Assembly (NCBI GenBank): GCA_033807775.1
Contig: CM066315.1
Location: 9,862,501-9,926,500 of the forward strand
Length of the DNA: 64,000 nucleotides
Reading direction: 5' to 3'
DNA from: Saussurea involucrata
Lineage: Eukaryota > Streptophyta > Magnoliopsida > Asterales > Asteraceae
Shown: in pieces, positions 22,112-33,423 of the stretch
Position numbering within the stretch: the first letter of the stretch is position 1
How the letters are laid out: every line of letters begins with the position of its first letter
Made by a program: the position numbers and the translations under genes
Notes under the pieces: model-generated
What the model saw: only the letters and a program-made list of their open reading frames with translations
Told to the model about the DNA's origin: nothing
Database searches by the model: none

Positions 22112-22240
22112 GGGTTGGGTTCCGGTGAGAAGTTGAGGTTAACGTGAGAAGTGGTTATCAACCGTTGGAAGAGAAATGGATGCACATTAGGATGAGATGC
22201 ACCGGATCAATTCCTTTCTAAGCTGCAACTCAATTTAAAA
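22112..22240 (+). repeat. Partial MITE (GGGTTGGGTTCCGGTGAGAA family)
   Basis: It begins 'gggttgggttccggtgagaa' and continues with 'aacgtgagaagtggttatcaaccgttgg' and 'gcacattaggatgagatgcacc'. The same words occur at 41606-41812, 53325-53545 and 56443-56598. The right half is missing. Confidence 0.7.
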
Positions 22241-22677
22241 GTTTTGACAATGTCGCAACTCACAAGTAGGTGATGCAAAGAGTGTTTCATTCCAAACCCA
22301 CATCCAGCAAAGTACAAATCTATTGATTTATATTGCATCTCAGACATTTTCTCCAAGGTTCTTTGAATTTTTCCGAAGAACATAGTTTAGCTGGAAGGCA
22401 AATGACTTCAAAAAGAAAAACATTGCTCAAAATGCAAGTATATTGATCATTACTACAGAAATGTCTCAAGGCATACAGGTTAAGTTTTATGCATGACTCA
22501 TGCATTGGATAACAAGGTGCCTCTTTATTCTCTTCAACTTAACAAGCTTTGACACAACACGCAATATTTATCATTACTTACCAGTAGGAGAATTCATACA
22601 ATCACAGTTGCATAGCATACTTCTTCCAACCCAATTCCACCAAGCTCTGCATTGCACGCCACTTTTTTTTTTGTCTT
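22241..22677. other. 3' flank of the LAZY1-type gene
   Basis: This lies downstream of the minus-strand stop codon at 22678 and probably includes the 3' UTR. No other gene is recognised. The open frames here have no recognisable homology. Confidence 0.4.
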
Positions 22678-24385
22678 CTACAGTTCCAGCACCAGGTCTA
22701 CACATGAAGCATCAATCATGAGTCGGGTAAAGATAACATAGGATTTCAAGTAATTACTCTTTTGTTACAGGAAGCAACAATCATTGATGATAACCTCCTC
22801 ATGGTCTTCCTGACAACGACTTCACTTATAAGAAGCTATAATGTTGCTTGGTTAGAATGCAATAGTAAATGAAAACAATAAATAATAATAGTAATAATAG
22901 AAATAAATTAATTGTCTCACATCAGATAAAAATAGATGGCGGAAGTTTGTATACTTACAATCTGCATCCGATTTGATCCAGCATTCTCTGCTCCCATCTG
23001 ATTCACTTATACAATATGCAGAGTGAGGAATATCGCTCTTTGTGCAGTGTGCACTTCTTCTAGAAGCATCAGACAGAGGAAATACTGTGATATCTTCAGA
23101 CAGCATTTCTTCACTGTTTTTATACTCCTCGTTGGTGAAGTTGCCCACTGTAACATGTTTTGAGTGATTTTCAGACTTGGGTGCAACAGCCAGGCCTTCA
23201 GGATGAACTTTCCTGTGGAACATTTGTAGGATCTGGATGTGCCACTTTAGATGTTAGGATAAGCAACTGAAAATTTAATCCCTTTTACTAAATTAGTAGA
23301 ATGTCAAAGCTAAAGTACACATTCATTAGTACCATTGGGTGATTCAGACATGCAATGGCGTAAGTCATACACAAAGATCAAATGCTTATACCTTGCGTGG
23401 TTTTTTGTCAGCTGAAGCAGAATCAGTGGTTCCTACAGATGCTGCTGAGGAGCGCCGAGAGGAAGAACAAAGTTTTCTTCCTTTTAGTATCTTTTTCATC
23501 AAATGGACAGCAGATTTGTCAGTTTCTTTCTCTTTTTGCTTTACTCCCCTGTTGCTTTTAGTTCCAGTAACTTCTTCCACCATTTTAGTTCTCTGGAACA
23601 GCTCTCCAAGTGATGTCCTATGTTCCTTCTTTGCCGTAGTTGTTTCTGGCAATCCAATTACTGAACCAAAGAGATAACCCTGGAGTGGACAAACAGCTGC
23701 CCCATTTTCACTCTTTCCATCTCCTTCTGAAGGTCTGCCACCAAGTGTAATTGTACTCCCACTAACACATCTGTTTCTCCCAGAAGAGTCGTTAGATTGA
23801 TCTTCCTTTCCTTCAGGTCCTAGCACCTTCTCTAACTCATCATTGATGAGCTTCAGTTCATTCTCTGTTGCTTCAGTTTCTTTCCCCATAATATTCTCAA
23901 CAGAGGTGGCAAATGTTGGTGTTGCTGGTTCAGCTGTGATCGTTTCCGTAGCTAGAGTCCCTATTGTCAGGAATCCATGGAAGAGTTCAGAAAGAGCAGC
24001 ACCCGATTCTTCTCCTATCTGCTCATCATCTGCTCTTGCAGTCTCTATGCATGCAAACGATTTACGAAACTGGTTGTCTATGTGTGTGTTGCTTGGAGCC
24101 TTGGCATAATAGTGCGATTTAGGATAGTATTGTAGGTTGTCAAGTGATGGCTTCCCTGTAAGACATGCACAAGAAATATACAATAAATATGTTTATAGAA
24201 AAGGTAGACGGAGTATCGGAGATAAATGACTTACTTGGAGCAAATTTTGTTAGGTGTTCATTGTTTGTCTGGCGGAACTTGTGCTGCATCCAATCCGGTA
24301 GCTGCAATGAAGATAGTCAAACATGTATAATTGAAGGGGTAAAGTTATGTTCTTGATTTCGATAGAACTAAATCTTTACCTTCAT
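22678..24385 (-). CDS. LAZY1: LAZY1-type IGT-family gravitropism protein, 376 aa
   Basis: Members of this family set shoot and branch angle by relaying gravity signals to auxin transport. Minus-strand coding exons: 24385-24380 (only ATG AAG), 24301-24235, 24155-23392, 23232-22959, 22697-22678. All introns are GT-AG and phases join without a stop. Conserved regions in order: N-terminal MKLPDWMQHKFR (residues 1-12); the IGT motif in LFHGFLTIGTLATE (IGT at 89-91); ELKLINDELEK; the PLQGYLFGS block; a Lys/Arg-rich stretch MKKILKGRK, a plausible nuclear signal; and the C-terminal CWIKSDADYLVLEL (363-376), the conserved end that binds RLD/BRX-domain partners in characterised relatives. The 20-nt last exon encodes only the final residues of that end. 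The gene is convergent with the lyase. Orthology to LAZY1, as opposed to a paralogue, is inferred from overall motif order. Confidence 0.9.
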
Positions 24386-26009
24386 TTTCAGTCCTCTTTT
24401 AGAGAGCTCAGTGCTTAATCAAATTTTGTGATATGGAGAAAGAAGATACGAGGTTCTTATTCTATTGTGATTTTTGATAACCCATGAAGAATAGTGAGTG
24501 TTTTCCAATTCATTTCAGGTGGACAAGAACATAGAGAAAATAACAAACCTTTGGCTGGATACATGTGTAAAGATCAAATAATTTGGCCAATTGGTGAATA
24601 GTCTCTGGACAAACAAGTTGAAGCTTGTATGTTTGTTTGCCATGTGCTGGGATAGCCTTAAGGTAATGATTTACTTGCATGATATGTAATTGTCGGCCTT
24701 AACATGTACTCGGCTTTCATTATATGTTCACACATTATGTGGTGTGTCTTAAGATGCATGCATTATTAAACTGTTCCTAGGTTATATGTAGTTGACTGCC
24801 TTTTGTACAAAGACATGTTTTTTCCACTTTTGTTTTCTTATCTGTAAAGACTCTGATACCTTAGGGCTCAGATCTTTTAGTAAGGTCTTAGATTAGTGAT
24901 GCAATGCTTGTAACCGTGTCGTGATTTTGGGAATTCATGCCTTTGCCCTGGGTGATAGAAAACTCTTATCATTTTACATTTTTCTGTATCAAAATAGTTC
25001 CTCAAATGCAGCTATGCTATACAACGTAACATGTTATTAGGATCTTGAATAGTATTAAAGAAGCCCTTGATGGTCTTGATTTATTGAGTGATGTGACCAG
25101 AAAAGTAGTATATCAATATTAGACATAGGCATGAGGGAAGGCATCTCAACAAGTGACTAGTACATTGGTATGTTTCTCTTCTGGTTGAGCCTGATTGGGC
25201 ACTTGTGGTTGATACACTATTAGTGGCAAACCCAACAGCCCAGATGGGGGTCCTTGTTCCTACATGAATTTCTGGCTGAGAATGCGATAAGCAAATAAAA
25301 CATAAACCTATGAGAAAACAATGGTCCTTGTGGTCCCCCCCCTTGTGCTTTTAGAATATAGAAGAATTATAATATAAGATCTCAAATCATAACAATGAAT
25401 GGAGCAACTGTTGATAGTTAATAAGTTTGGGTGCAAGAGTTCTAGTCACATTTGAAGTTCAAATGTAGTTGGTATGCAAGTTTTTTTGAAGAATTTAGGT
25501 CACTGGAGATGTAGTACATGCTAGTGAACATTTGGTTTCATCTCAATTATAAATAAATAATTCGCAATGTCATTGTCATCTAATTTTGAATTCATCATAG
25601 TCATAAAAGGAAAATAAAATAAAATCTTGAGGAAATATATTTTAAAACTATAAGCTGACTTGTGATGTTTTGAGCACGACATGTTATTTGTTTTCGTTAT
25701 CTTGTAAATTATTTCATGGCTTCTGTTATGTTATGGCCAGAAAATAAGTGCTGCCTTTGTCTATGGAATGGAATATATGTATGATAATTAGCCACCATTA
25801 TGGCCTTGGTCAACTAGTAAATGGTTATTTGCAACTACAGTATCAAGTGTCATGGGCCAAGGCTAAATATTTTGGTCTTTGCTAAAGGAAAAAAGCATGG
25901 CTCGGCCTCTAAACACATATATCATGGCTGCTCGATCGTTTTACCTAATGCAAAACATCATTTCGGTAGGCGGTTAAGAATGTGATTTATTTCCTCGTAC
26001 ATTTAGGCT
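24386..26009. other. Upstream region of the LAZY1-type gene, no other gene seen
   Basis: About 1.6 kb of A+T-rich sequence without recognisable coding or repeat structure. It should contain the LAZY1 5' UTR and promoter, but I could not fix a TATA box or start site. A run of eight C residues lies near 25336. Confidence 0.5.
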
Positions 26010-26281
26010 AGGCTATGTTTGGCAAACTAGCTGATAAGCTAGCTTATGACTGATAAAAAAGTCATGTTTGACAAAAAGTAGCTTATAAGCATTTAAATGA
26101 CCAAAAATAACATATTAAAAAAATAGTTAATAAATAATAATTAATATTAATGAGGGTATAATTGGAATATTTACAAAAACTACTCATAAGCTACTCCAAG
26201 TAGTTTTTCAAAAAGCTAGTTTATGGTCATCCAAACGTGTACCTAAAAAATAAGCTAGCTTTTTTTTGCCAAACAATGCCT
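26010..26281 (+). repeat. MITE (GGCTATGTTTGGCAAACTAGCT family)
   Basis: The ends 'aggctatgtttggcaaactagc' and, inverted, 'gctagcttttttttgccaaacaatgcct' enclose 'gataagctagctta' words. A longer relative lies at 49901-50664. Confidence 0.75.
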
Positions 26282-26311
26282 TAGCCTCCCATTTTATCCA
26301 ACTAATAGATA

Positions 26312-27539
26312 CTAGTGTGTGGCACCGCGCTCGCGCGGTGGCGATAAAGTTCTATAAGCACCACAAATTTATAATATGAAATTAAATAAGTTTATTTCAA
26401 TTCTTTTCAAAAAGTAGTAGTCATTTTTCAATAAACACTTGAATCATTATGAGATTTGAGTCTTAATCAAATCGTGAAATGTTGTGTCTTGTTTATCCCA
26501 CACTGGTGAGAAGATGACGAAATGGAATAATGATGTACTTATTTAAAAGAAGGTACAAAAAGAAGGTTCTTATAAGAACCTCCATTGGAGATGCTCTTAA
26601 TTGTAATGCAATATATACTATATATTCAACATGAAGAAAATTTGCAACTAAAATTAACTCTTTAATCCAAAAAGAATTAAAATAAATCATAAGTCATGTA
26701 AAAAAAGTTGGCATTATTCTCCTTTTATAATCAACTTCATGTTCCAACATTTCAATTTTTTACCAATGTGGGATAGCCAAAGTAAACCACAATTCAATAT
26801 TTGAGAAATCTCAATCCACATTGTGTCATGTCATTTTTCAAGGTTTTTGCTTTTATATATATAAAGATTTAGATGGAAATGAGGTGACACCAAAAAGTAC
26901 AAAAAGAAGGTTCTTATAAAAACCTCCATTGGAGATGCTCTTAATTGTAATGCAATATATACTATATATTCAACATGAAGAAACTAAAATTAACTCTTTA
27001 ATCCAAAAGAAATTAAAATAAATCATAAGTCATGTAAAAAAAAGTTGACATTATTCTCCTTTTATAATCAACTTCATGTTCCAACATTTCAACTTTTTGT
27101 CAATGTGGGATAGCCAAAGTAAACCACAATTCAATATTTGAGAAATCTCAATCCACATTGTGTCATGTCATTTTTCAAGGTTTTTGCTTTTATATATATA
27201 AAGATTGAGATGAAAATGAGGTGACACCAAAAAGTACAAAAAAGGTTCTTATAAGAACCTCCATTGGAGATGCTCTTAATTGTAATGCAATATATACTAT
27301 ATATTCAACATGAAGAAACTAGAATTAACTCTTTAATCCAAAAGAGATTAAAAGAAATCATAAGTCATGTAAAAAAAAGTTGGCATTATTCTCCTTTTAT
27401 AATCAACTTCATGTTCCAACATTTCAACTTTTTATCAATGTGGGATAGTCAAAGTAAACCATAATTCAATATTTGAGAAATTTCAATCCACATTGTGACA
27501 TGTCATTTTTCAAAGTTTTTGCTTTTATATATATAAAGA
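26312..27539 (-). mobile_element. Non-autonomous Helitron with tandem 5' units
   Basis: On the minus strand the 3' end is a hairpin (CACCGCGCGAGCGCGGTG), then CCACACA and CTAG at 26315-26312. The 5' end begins TCTTTATATATATAAAAGC at 27539, preceded by A and with T after CTAG, the expected A|T insertion. Three tandem copies of about 337 bp (26545-27539) repeat this 5' region, each ending at an internal copy of the same TC start. No Rep/helicase ORF is present, so the element is non-autonomous. Confidence 0.75.
26545..27539 (-). repeat. Three tandem copies (about 337 bp) of the Helitron 5' region
   Basis: The copies share 'ggttcttataagaacctccattggagatgctctt', 'aatgtgggatagccaaag' and 'ggtttttgcttttatatatataaagat'. 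The last motif occurs near 26849, 27187 and 27521, giving periods of about 338 and 334 bp. The copies differ by scattered substitutions and a short deletion in copies 2 and 3 ('aatttgcaac' lost). Confidence 0.85.
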
Positions 27540-27609
27540 TTATTCGATTTCATGTTATAGATTACATTCCATTTTGTGTCAACCAAGCATACAACATTTC
27601 ATTTCAATT

Positions 27610-27850
27610 CAATTTCTTTAACACTTAGGATGAGTTTGGTTTGCAGAATGTTTTTGGATGGAATGGAATCTGTTAAAGGAATTTGACTTTGAAGGAATTG
27701 GAATGGAATGTTATCAGGTTTGACCACCTGTTTGGTTGACATACATTGGAATGGAATCTGCTAAAGGAATTGGATTTTGTCTGTTTGGTTCACATAATGT
27801 AGCTTTGGAATTGGAATTAAATATTAGTTAATGATCAAAATACCTTTTTT
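27610..27850. repeat. Degenerate repeat with 'tttggtttgcagaatg' / 'ttggaatggaatctg' words
   Basis: The near-duplicated phrases 'ggaatggaatctgttaaaggaatttga' and 'ggaatggaatctgctaaaggaattgga', each after a 'gtttggtt' word, suggest a decayed MITE. No ends or target duplication could be fixed. Confidence 0.4.
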
Positions 27851-27867
27851 GAAAATCTGAACCATCG

Positions 27868-28345
27868 GTGATGGTCGACGGTGGTGGATCAGAACGGTGA
27901 TGGTCGACGGTGGTGGATCAGAACGGTGATGGTCGACGGTGGTGGATCAGAACGGTGGTGGCCGACGGTGATTCACAACGGTGGTGGCCGACGGTGGCTG
28001 GCAGTGGTTCAGGTCGGTGGTGGTCGGCGGCGACTTACCTCGGTGGCGGTCGACGGTGGATCACAACGGTGGTTGGCGGTGGTTCAGGTCGGTGGTGGTC
28101 GGCGGCGACTTACATCGGTGGCGGTCGACGGTGGATCACAACGGTGGTGGTCGTCGTGGTGGTTCAGAACCACCGTTCTGAACCACCGACGACCACCACC
28201 GTTATGAGCCACCGCTAACCGCCATCGTTGTGAGCCACCGTCGACCGTCATCGATCTCAGCTACCACCAACCTGAACCGCCGCCGACCACCACTAACCTG
28301 AACCACCGTCGACCACCACCGACCTGAAGCACCGCTGACCACCAC
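27868..28345. repeat. GGTGG-rich minisatellite turning into its own complement
   Basis: Three exact 29-bp units start at 27868, 27897 and 27926. Two copies of a 75-bp unit then start near 28012 and 28087. At about 28172 the sequence flips: 28140-28170 (with 'ggtggttcagaac') is followed by its near-exact complement at 28175-28203. The CCACC-rich strand continues to about 28345. The open frames here in every phase are composition artefacts. Confidence 0.85.
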
Positions 28346-28457
28346 CGTTCTAAGCCGTCGCCTACCGGAGCTGATGCATTTCTTGCTGACGACATTGAAG
28401 GTCGTGTACGTGCTTAGCACCCCGATACCAGAGCTGATGGAAAACGAGACATTGTAG

Positions 28458-29150
28458 GTGACCCGGTGTCGCGGCAAATGGGAGAACGACGACTACATCT
28501 GTCGTGGCCACATCTTAAACGGTATGTGTGACTCCCTCTTTGACATCTATCAAAACGTTGAATCTGCCAAAGAGATATGGGACTCTCTCGAGTCCAAATA
28601 CATGGCGGAGGATGCTTCTAGTAAGAAGTTCCTGGTTAGTAATTTCAATAATTACAAGATGGTGGACTCAAGGCCGGTGATGGAGCAATACAATGAGCTC
28701 CTTCGCATTCTCGGCCAATATGCTCAACATGATATGAAGATGGACGAATCCATCTCCGTATCGAGTATTATTGATAAACTGCCCCCCTCTTGGAAAGCCT
28801 TCAAACATATGTTGAAACACAAGAAGGAAGAGTTGTCTCTTGTGCAACTCGGTAGTCACTTGCGCATAGAGGAATCTCTTCGGGCGCAAGAGGCTGAGAA
28901 ACCTAAAATAAAAAAGGTTTCTGCACCTTCGGTGAACATGGTGGAAGAGGGAAAGACTAACAACTTCAAGGGAAAACGTAAGTTCAATGAAGCCAAGAAA
29001 GGGCCCAATAAAAAGGTTAAATTAACCTGTTGGACCTGTGGGATGACCGGCCATCTCAAGCGGGATTTTCGGGTTGTCAAGAATAAGAATGGAGCAAGCA
29101 CTAGTGGTGGTGGGCAAGGATCAAAACCCACGGCAAGGTCAGTTTCTTGA
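28458..29150 (+). pseudogene. Copia gag (UBN2-type) with a broken zinc knuckle
   Basis: A 230-residue frame carries the gag fold (KEIWDSLESKY, MEQYNELLRIL, IIDKLPPSW, HLRIEESLR). The C-terminal zinc knuckle keeps Cys-x2-Cys-x4-His (CWTCGMTGH), but the last cysteine is phenylalanine (RDF), so metal binding should fail. The start is uncertain because upstream sequence is lost. Confidence 0.8.
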
Positions 29151-29205
29151 CTTTGGTTTTTAATTCAAATTTGAATTATGTACCGTTAATATCCGAATCT
29201 TTTAT

Positions 29206-29457
29206 GTGCAGGACGATGATGTTGCTTGGTGGATCGACTCGGGTGCTACAAGTCATGTGTGCAAAGATCGCCGTTGGTTCGCCTCTATGGAACCGGTTGA
29301 AGACGGATCAATGCTACACATGGGGAACGAGTCGAGTGCTACCATTCTTGGACGTGGCTTATTTAGGCTAGAATTTAGTTCTGGCAAAATAGTTGATTTT
29401 TTGATGTTTTGTATGTACCACGAATTCGAAAGAATTTGGTTTCCGGTAGCATCTTGA
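29206..29457 (+). pseudogene. Copia aspartic protease region
   Basis: The frame shows WWIDSGATSHVC, the copia protease active-site DSGA, then GNES and a TILGRG strand. It stops near 29457. The following 'ESDKFILSNGGSFVG' remnant reads in a shifted frame and then decays. Confidence 0.75.
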
Positions 29458-30004
29458 ATAAGTTAGGATATAGGCAAGTTTATGAGTCGGACAAGTTTAT
29501 CTTGTCAAATGGTGGCTCTTTTGTAGGATTTGGTTTTATGTTGAATAACATTTTTAAGTTAAACTTGAATAAAAAGAGTTTTGTTTAAAATTCTGTTTAT
29601 GTTGCATATGATTTTTTGTTTAAATTTCTGTTTATGTTGCTTTATGAATTGCTTTATGTTATAAATTGATTTATGTTGCAAATGTAACTGCTTGATGGAT
29701 TTTGGGGTGAAGCCATGCTAGGCTTGGTTTTGGGCTGAATCGAGTTCCCAATAAAAGGAACAAGATTATCCCGTATAAACTTTGGTTCAAAGGCCTAACT
29801 TGAGTTTTATTCAAGTTTGGGGCTGTCGAGCGGTTGTTCGATTACCCGAATCTAAAAGGAAGACTTTGGGTGATGCATCTTTGTTGGATATGTCGGGCAT
29901 TCCAAAGCTTATAGGTTCTATATTATTGAACCTAATGATTCTATAGCGATTCACACCGTTATAGATCGAGAGATGTAATTTTTGATGAGACTAGATTCTC
30001 CTCA

Positions 30005-31756
30005 ATGCCGAGGCCAAAGGACATAGTTCCAAGTACTAGTGAAACTAGTGAGGTTGAAAAACAAGCAATTGTTCCAACCGAATCTCCGATGCTTCGAAGG
30101 AGCAAAAGAGGAAGGATTGAAAAATCCTTTGGTCCCGATTTCCATGTATACTTGGTAGAGGGATCAAGAGATGAGATTGGATCCCAATTCCGTTACTGTT
30201 ATAGTGTTGAGGAGGATCCAAAATCATTTGATGAGGCTATGAAGTCTCAAGATGTTGCTTTCTGGAAAGAAGCAATACATGATGAGATGGACTCCATCAT
30301 GGGGAATAATACTTGGGTATTATCGGACTTGCCACAATGTTGCAAACCTTTGGGTTGCAAGTAGATCTTCAAAAGGAAGATGAAAGCGGATGGGTCAATC
30401 GACAAGTTCAAAGCTCGATTAGTGATCCAAGGCTTTAGGCAACGGGAAGGCATCGATTATTTCGATACTTATGCCCCGGTTGCAAGGATCTCCACGATTA
30501 GATTGTTGATAGCCTTAGGTGCTATCCACAATTTAGTGATTCACCAAATGGATGTCAAAACGGCATTCTTGAATGGTGATTTGGAGGAGGAAGTTTACAT
30601 GAAACAACCAGAAGGTTTTATTATGCCCGAGATGGAGCATAAGGTATGTAAATTTGTAAAATCATTGTATGGGCTGAAACAAGCACCCAAACAATGGCAT
30701 CAGAAATTTGATGAGGTTATCTTGTCCAACGGTTTTATGATAAACCAAGCGGACAAGTGTGTATATAGCAAATTTGACGCATCCGGTAACGGTGTTATCA
30801 TTTGCCTATATGTAGACGACATGTTGATCTTTGGCACCGACCAAAATCAAGTTGGGAAAACCAAAGAGTTTTTGTCGTTGAGTTTCTCTATGAAAGATAT
30901 GGGAGAGGCGGAGGTGATCCTTGGTATAAGGATCAAGCGTGAGAACAATGGGATTGCAATTACGCAATCTCATTACATTGAGAAAGTATTAAAGAAATTT
31001 AATTGCTTTGATTGTTCTCCGGTGAGTACTCCATGGGATCCGAGTGTGAAGCTTATGCCCAATTCGGGTGAAGCGGTGTCACAACTCGAGTACTCAAAGG
31101 CTATTGGATGCTTGATGTATGCCATGACAAGCACTAGGCCGAATATCGCTTTTGCCATAGGAAAGTTGAGTAGGTATACTAGTAATCCTAGTATTCATCA
31201 TTGGCAAGCGATAAGACGGGTATTCAAATACTTGAAGAAAACCATTGACTATAGTTTGTCATATGTCGGATTTCCTTCGATTTTGGAGGGATATTCGGAT
31301 GCAAGTTGGATTACCAATTTGGAAGATCACTCTTCTACGAGTGGTTGGGTATACTTGCTTGGGGGAGGTGCCATCTCATGGGCTTCCAAGAAGCAAACTT
31401 GCATCACGAGTTCGACTATGGAGTCGGAATTTGTGGCATTAGCCGCTGCCGGTAAAGAGGCGGAATGGCTAAGGAATTTGGTCCATGAAATTACATTATG
31501 GCCGAAACCAATATCACCCATTTCTATCCGTTGTGATAGTGAGGATACTTTGGCTAAAGCTTATAGTCAAGTGTATAATGGCAAGTCTAGACACTTAGGT
31601 GCTAGACATAGCATGATTCGTGAGCTAATCACGAATGGGGTGATTTCGGTTGAACTTGTTCGGTCGCAACAAAATCTAGCGGACCACTTGACGAAGGGGT
31701 TAGCTAGGGACTTGGTTCATAAGTCGGTGATAGGGATGGGATTAAAGTCCATCTAA
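30005..31756 (+). pseudogene. Copia reverse transcriptase and RNase H, with a nonsense stop
   Basis: The linker and N-terminal RT (30005-30360) end at a TAG at 30361-30363, in place of the Trp of the usual GCKWIFKRK motif. The same frame then continues with KARLVIQGF, the MDVKTAFLNGDL block, YGLKQAP, the catalytic YVDDMLIFG box, and an RNase H domain (SDASW, then STMESEFVAL) to 31756. Apart from the single stop the region is intact, so the copy is not very old. Confidence 0.85.
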
Positions 31757-32263
31757 ATCTCTAACAGTGAGACACCCAATTCCCTTCTAATACAACGCTG
31801 GAAGTTGAATTCAATGGGAAAGCTCACTCTAAGAGATTGGAGCACAAGATGATCATCCCAAGGTGTGTGCTCGGTACTGCAAGTGAAGGAGGTAATTGTT
31901 CTTTTGTAAAAATGCATGTGCAGGTGCATGAAGAAAAGAACTACCTATATGAGTGTGAAGTGTGGCCGCTTCAAGAAGCTTGGACTTGGCTTTGATGCAC
32001 TCACGAATGGATAAGGACACATGGCCTGTATAGTGTCAAGTTTATACTTTAGAGTCATTTAAATTCATGTGTATGTTATTTTCTGGTACTCAAATGGGTT
32101 GACGGGTTCAATCCATAGGACACCCGGATTCTCGAGTATTTGAAATGTGTAATGTACTAAGATGGAAATTCAATCTTTTAGATATTTTCATTTATGCATG
32201 AGTTTGTTTACCTGTATTGAATTTATTTTGTGAATCAAGGATTGCACTAAAATGGGGGAAGAA

Positions 32264-32856
32264 TGTTGGTGATTTTAGTGAAATCATCATGTTCATTTTG
32301 TGTAGTTGGATTCACAAAGGGAATAATGAGGTTGTTAGCTAAGCTATAACATGAGTTAGGAGGTGTGGAGTGCACACTCGTGTAAGCTAACTAGAACCTG
32401 GGGTTGTTGGACGGTTAAAATCGACAAGTTACAAAGTGGTTTCATGAGCTGGGAGTCGGGGCCAGTGCTGGCGCCAAGCACTGGAATGTTGCCCGCGCCA
32501 GTTGTGGCGCCAGTTGACAGGCGCGGAGACTGGCGCCAGCGTCTGGACTGGTTTTCACGTTTGTAACTGCCGTCTTTAATCCCACAATCAATCTCATTAA
32601 TTGAGATATTATTTCCTGAATCAATATGGTGAAGGGTACGATTCCTAAGGTGTATAAGTATGAATCGATTTCTGCCTTAATCGATACACAAAAACATAGA
32701 GATTATCCTCGAGAGAATTTCGTGATACCCGGGCAGAATAGGGTCGAAATATCTCTTACGGAAAGCGAGCTCTCACGCGATCTCTGTCGTTTATCCAAGT
32801 TATCATAATCATCACTCAGTTTCTCTCCCACGATCTTGTACCGAATCCCCCAACAA
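32264..32856 (+). repeat. 3' LTR of the decayed copia element
   Basis: 593 bp from TGTTGGTGATTTTAG to CCCCAACA, preceded by a purine-rich 'aaaatgggggaagaa'. It contains a local cluster of GGCGCCAG-type words at 32468-32540. No second LTR copy is in the window. Confidence 0.75.
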
Positions 32857-33423
32857 AATTCTTGCTAAGAGATGAGCGAGAGGGTTTGAATCACAAGATT
32901 TATGGTTTCAAGGGTTTCAAAAACGGTTTAGAGGGTTAGGGTTCGGTTTGGGAGAGAAAATGATGAAGGAAAGGAAGTGAGGAGTGAAATGGGGATAAAA
33001 ATCGGATTTAAAACAGCCCCCTGCACCCCGACCGCGACAATGCCCGGCGACTATGCCCTGTGGCATAGTCGCGTGTCACAGTCGCGAAAGAGGTACCACC
33101 TTCTGTTTGATTTTCGACCATAGCTCCTTCTTCGCGACATTGCCACCGCGACTATGACATGGTCAATGTCGCTGGTCATAGTCGCACAAGGTGTACCGAA
33201 GGCTGTCCCTTCCCTGCGACTATGACACGCGACTGTGACACTGTCATAGTCGCTGGTCATTGTAGCTTGACCCGAACCAAGCCCCGAAACTCGACTTTTT
33301 CAACGCCAAAACTCCTGATACCCTTAGGGACTTTAAGCAATGTTTTCCCAACATAAATTCCACCATTTTCAAGCTGCAAGACGTTCGGATGATACTTACT
33401 TACCGAAATTACGGGTGTTACAT
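32857..33423 (-). mobile_element. Fragment of the same long LTR family as 984-10018
   Basis: 33250-33423 matches the end of the LTR at 9849-10018, including 'cttgacccg..ccaagccccgaaactcgac' and the terminal CGGGTGTTACA. It also holds the 'catagtcgc' word cluster. The rest of that LTR is missing, presumably lost when the copia element inserted or during a later rearrangement. Confidence 0.75.

Larger units (their letters stand above)
28390..32856 (+). mobile_element. Decayed Ty1/copia retrotransposon, 5' LTR missing and integrase core deleted
   Basis: In order: gag (28458-29150), protease (29206-29457), a short C-terminal integrase remnant (about 29730-30000), reverse transcriptase/RNase H (30005-31756), a polypurine tract (ggggga before 32264), and the 3' LTR 32264-32856. 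The 5' LTR and primer site are absent: the coding part abuts the GGTGG palindrome. Order and motifs are those of copia. The gap, frameshifts and stop codons make it immobile. Confidence 0.85.

Noticed and set aside
23339..24109. Plus-strand frames (112 and 88 residues) across the LAZY1 region
   Set aside because: They are antisense to the large LAZY1 exon, which has clear family motifs and splice sites on the minus strand.
26505..27541. CRISPR-like reading of the regularly spaced 337-bp repeats
   Set aside because: The units are long, contiguous and bear Helitron 5' ends. There are no short repeats with unique spacers, and the context is a plant genome.
27881..28218. Trp/Gly-rich open frames in three phases
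   Set aside because: The GGTGG minisatellite keeps every phase open. This is a composition artefact.
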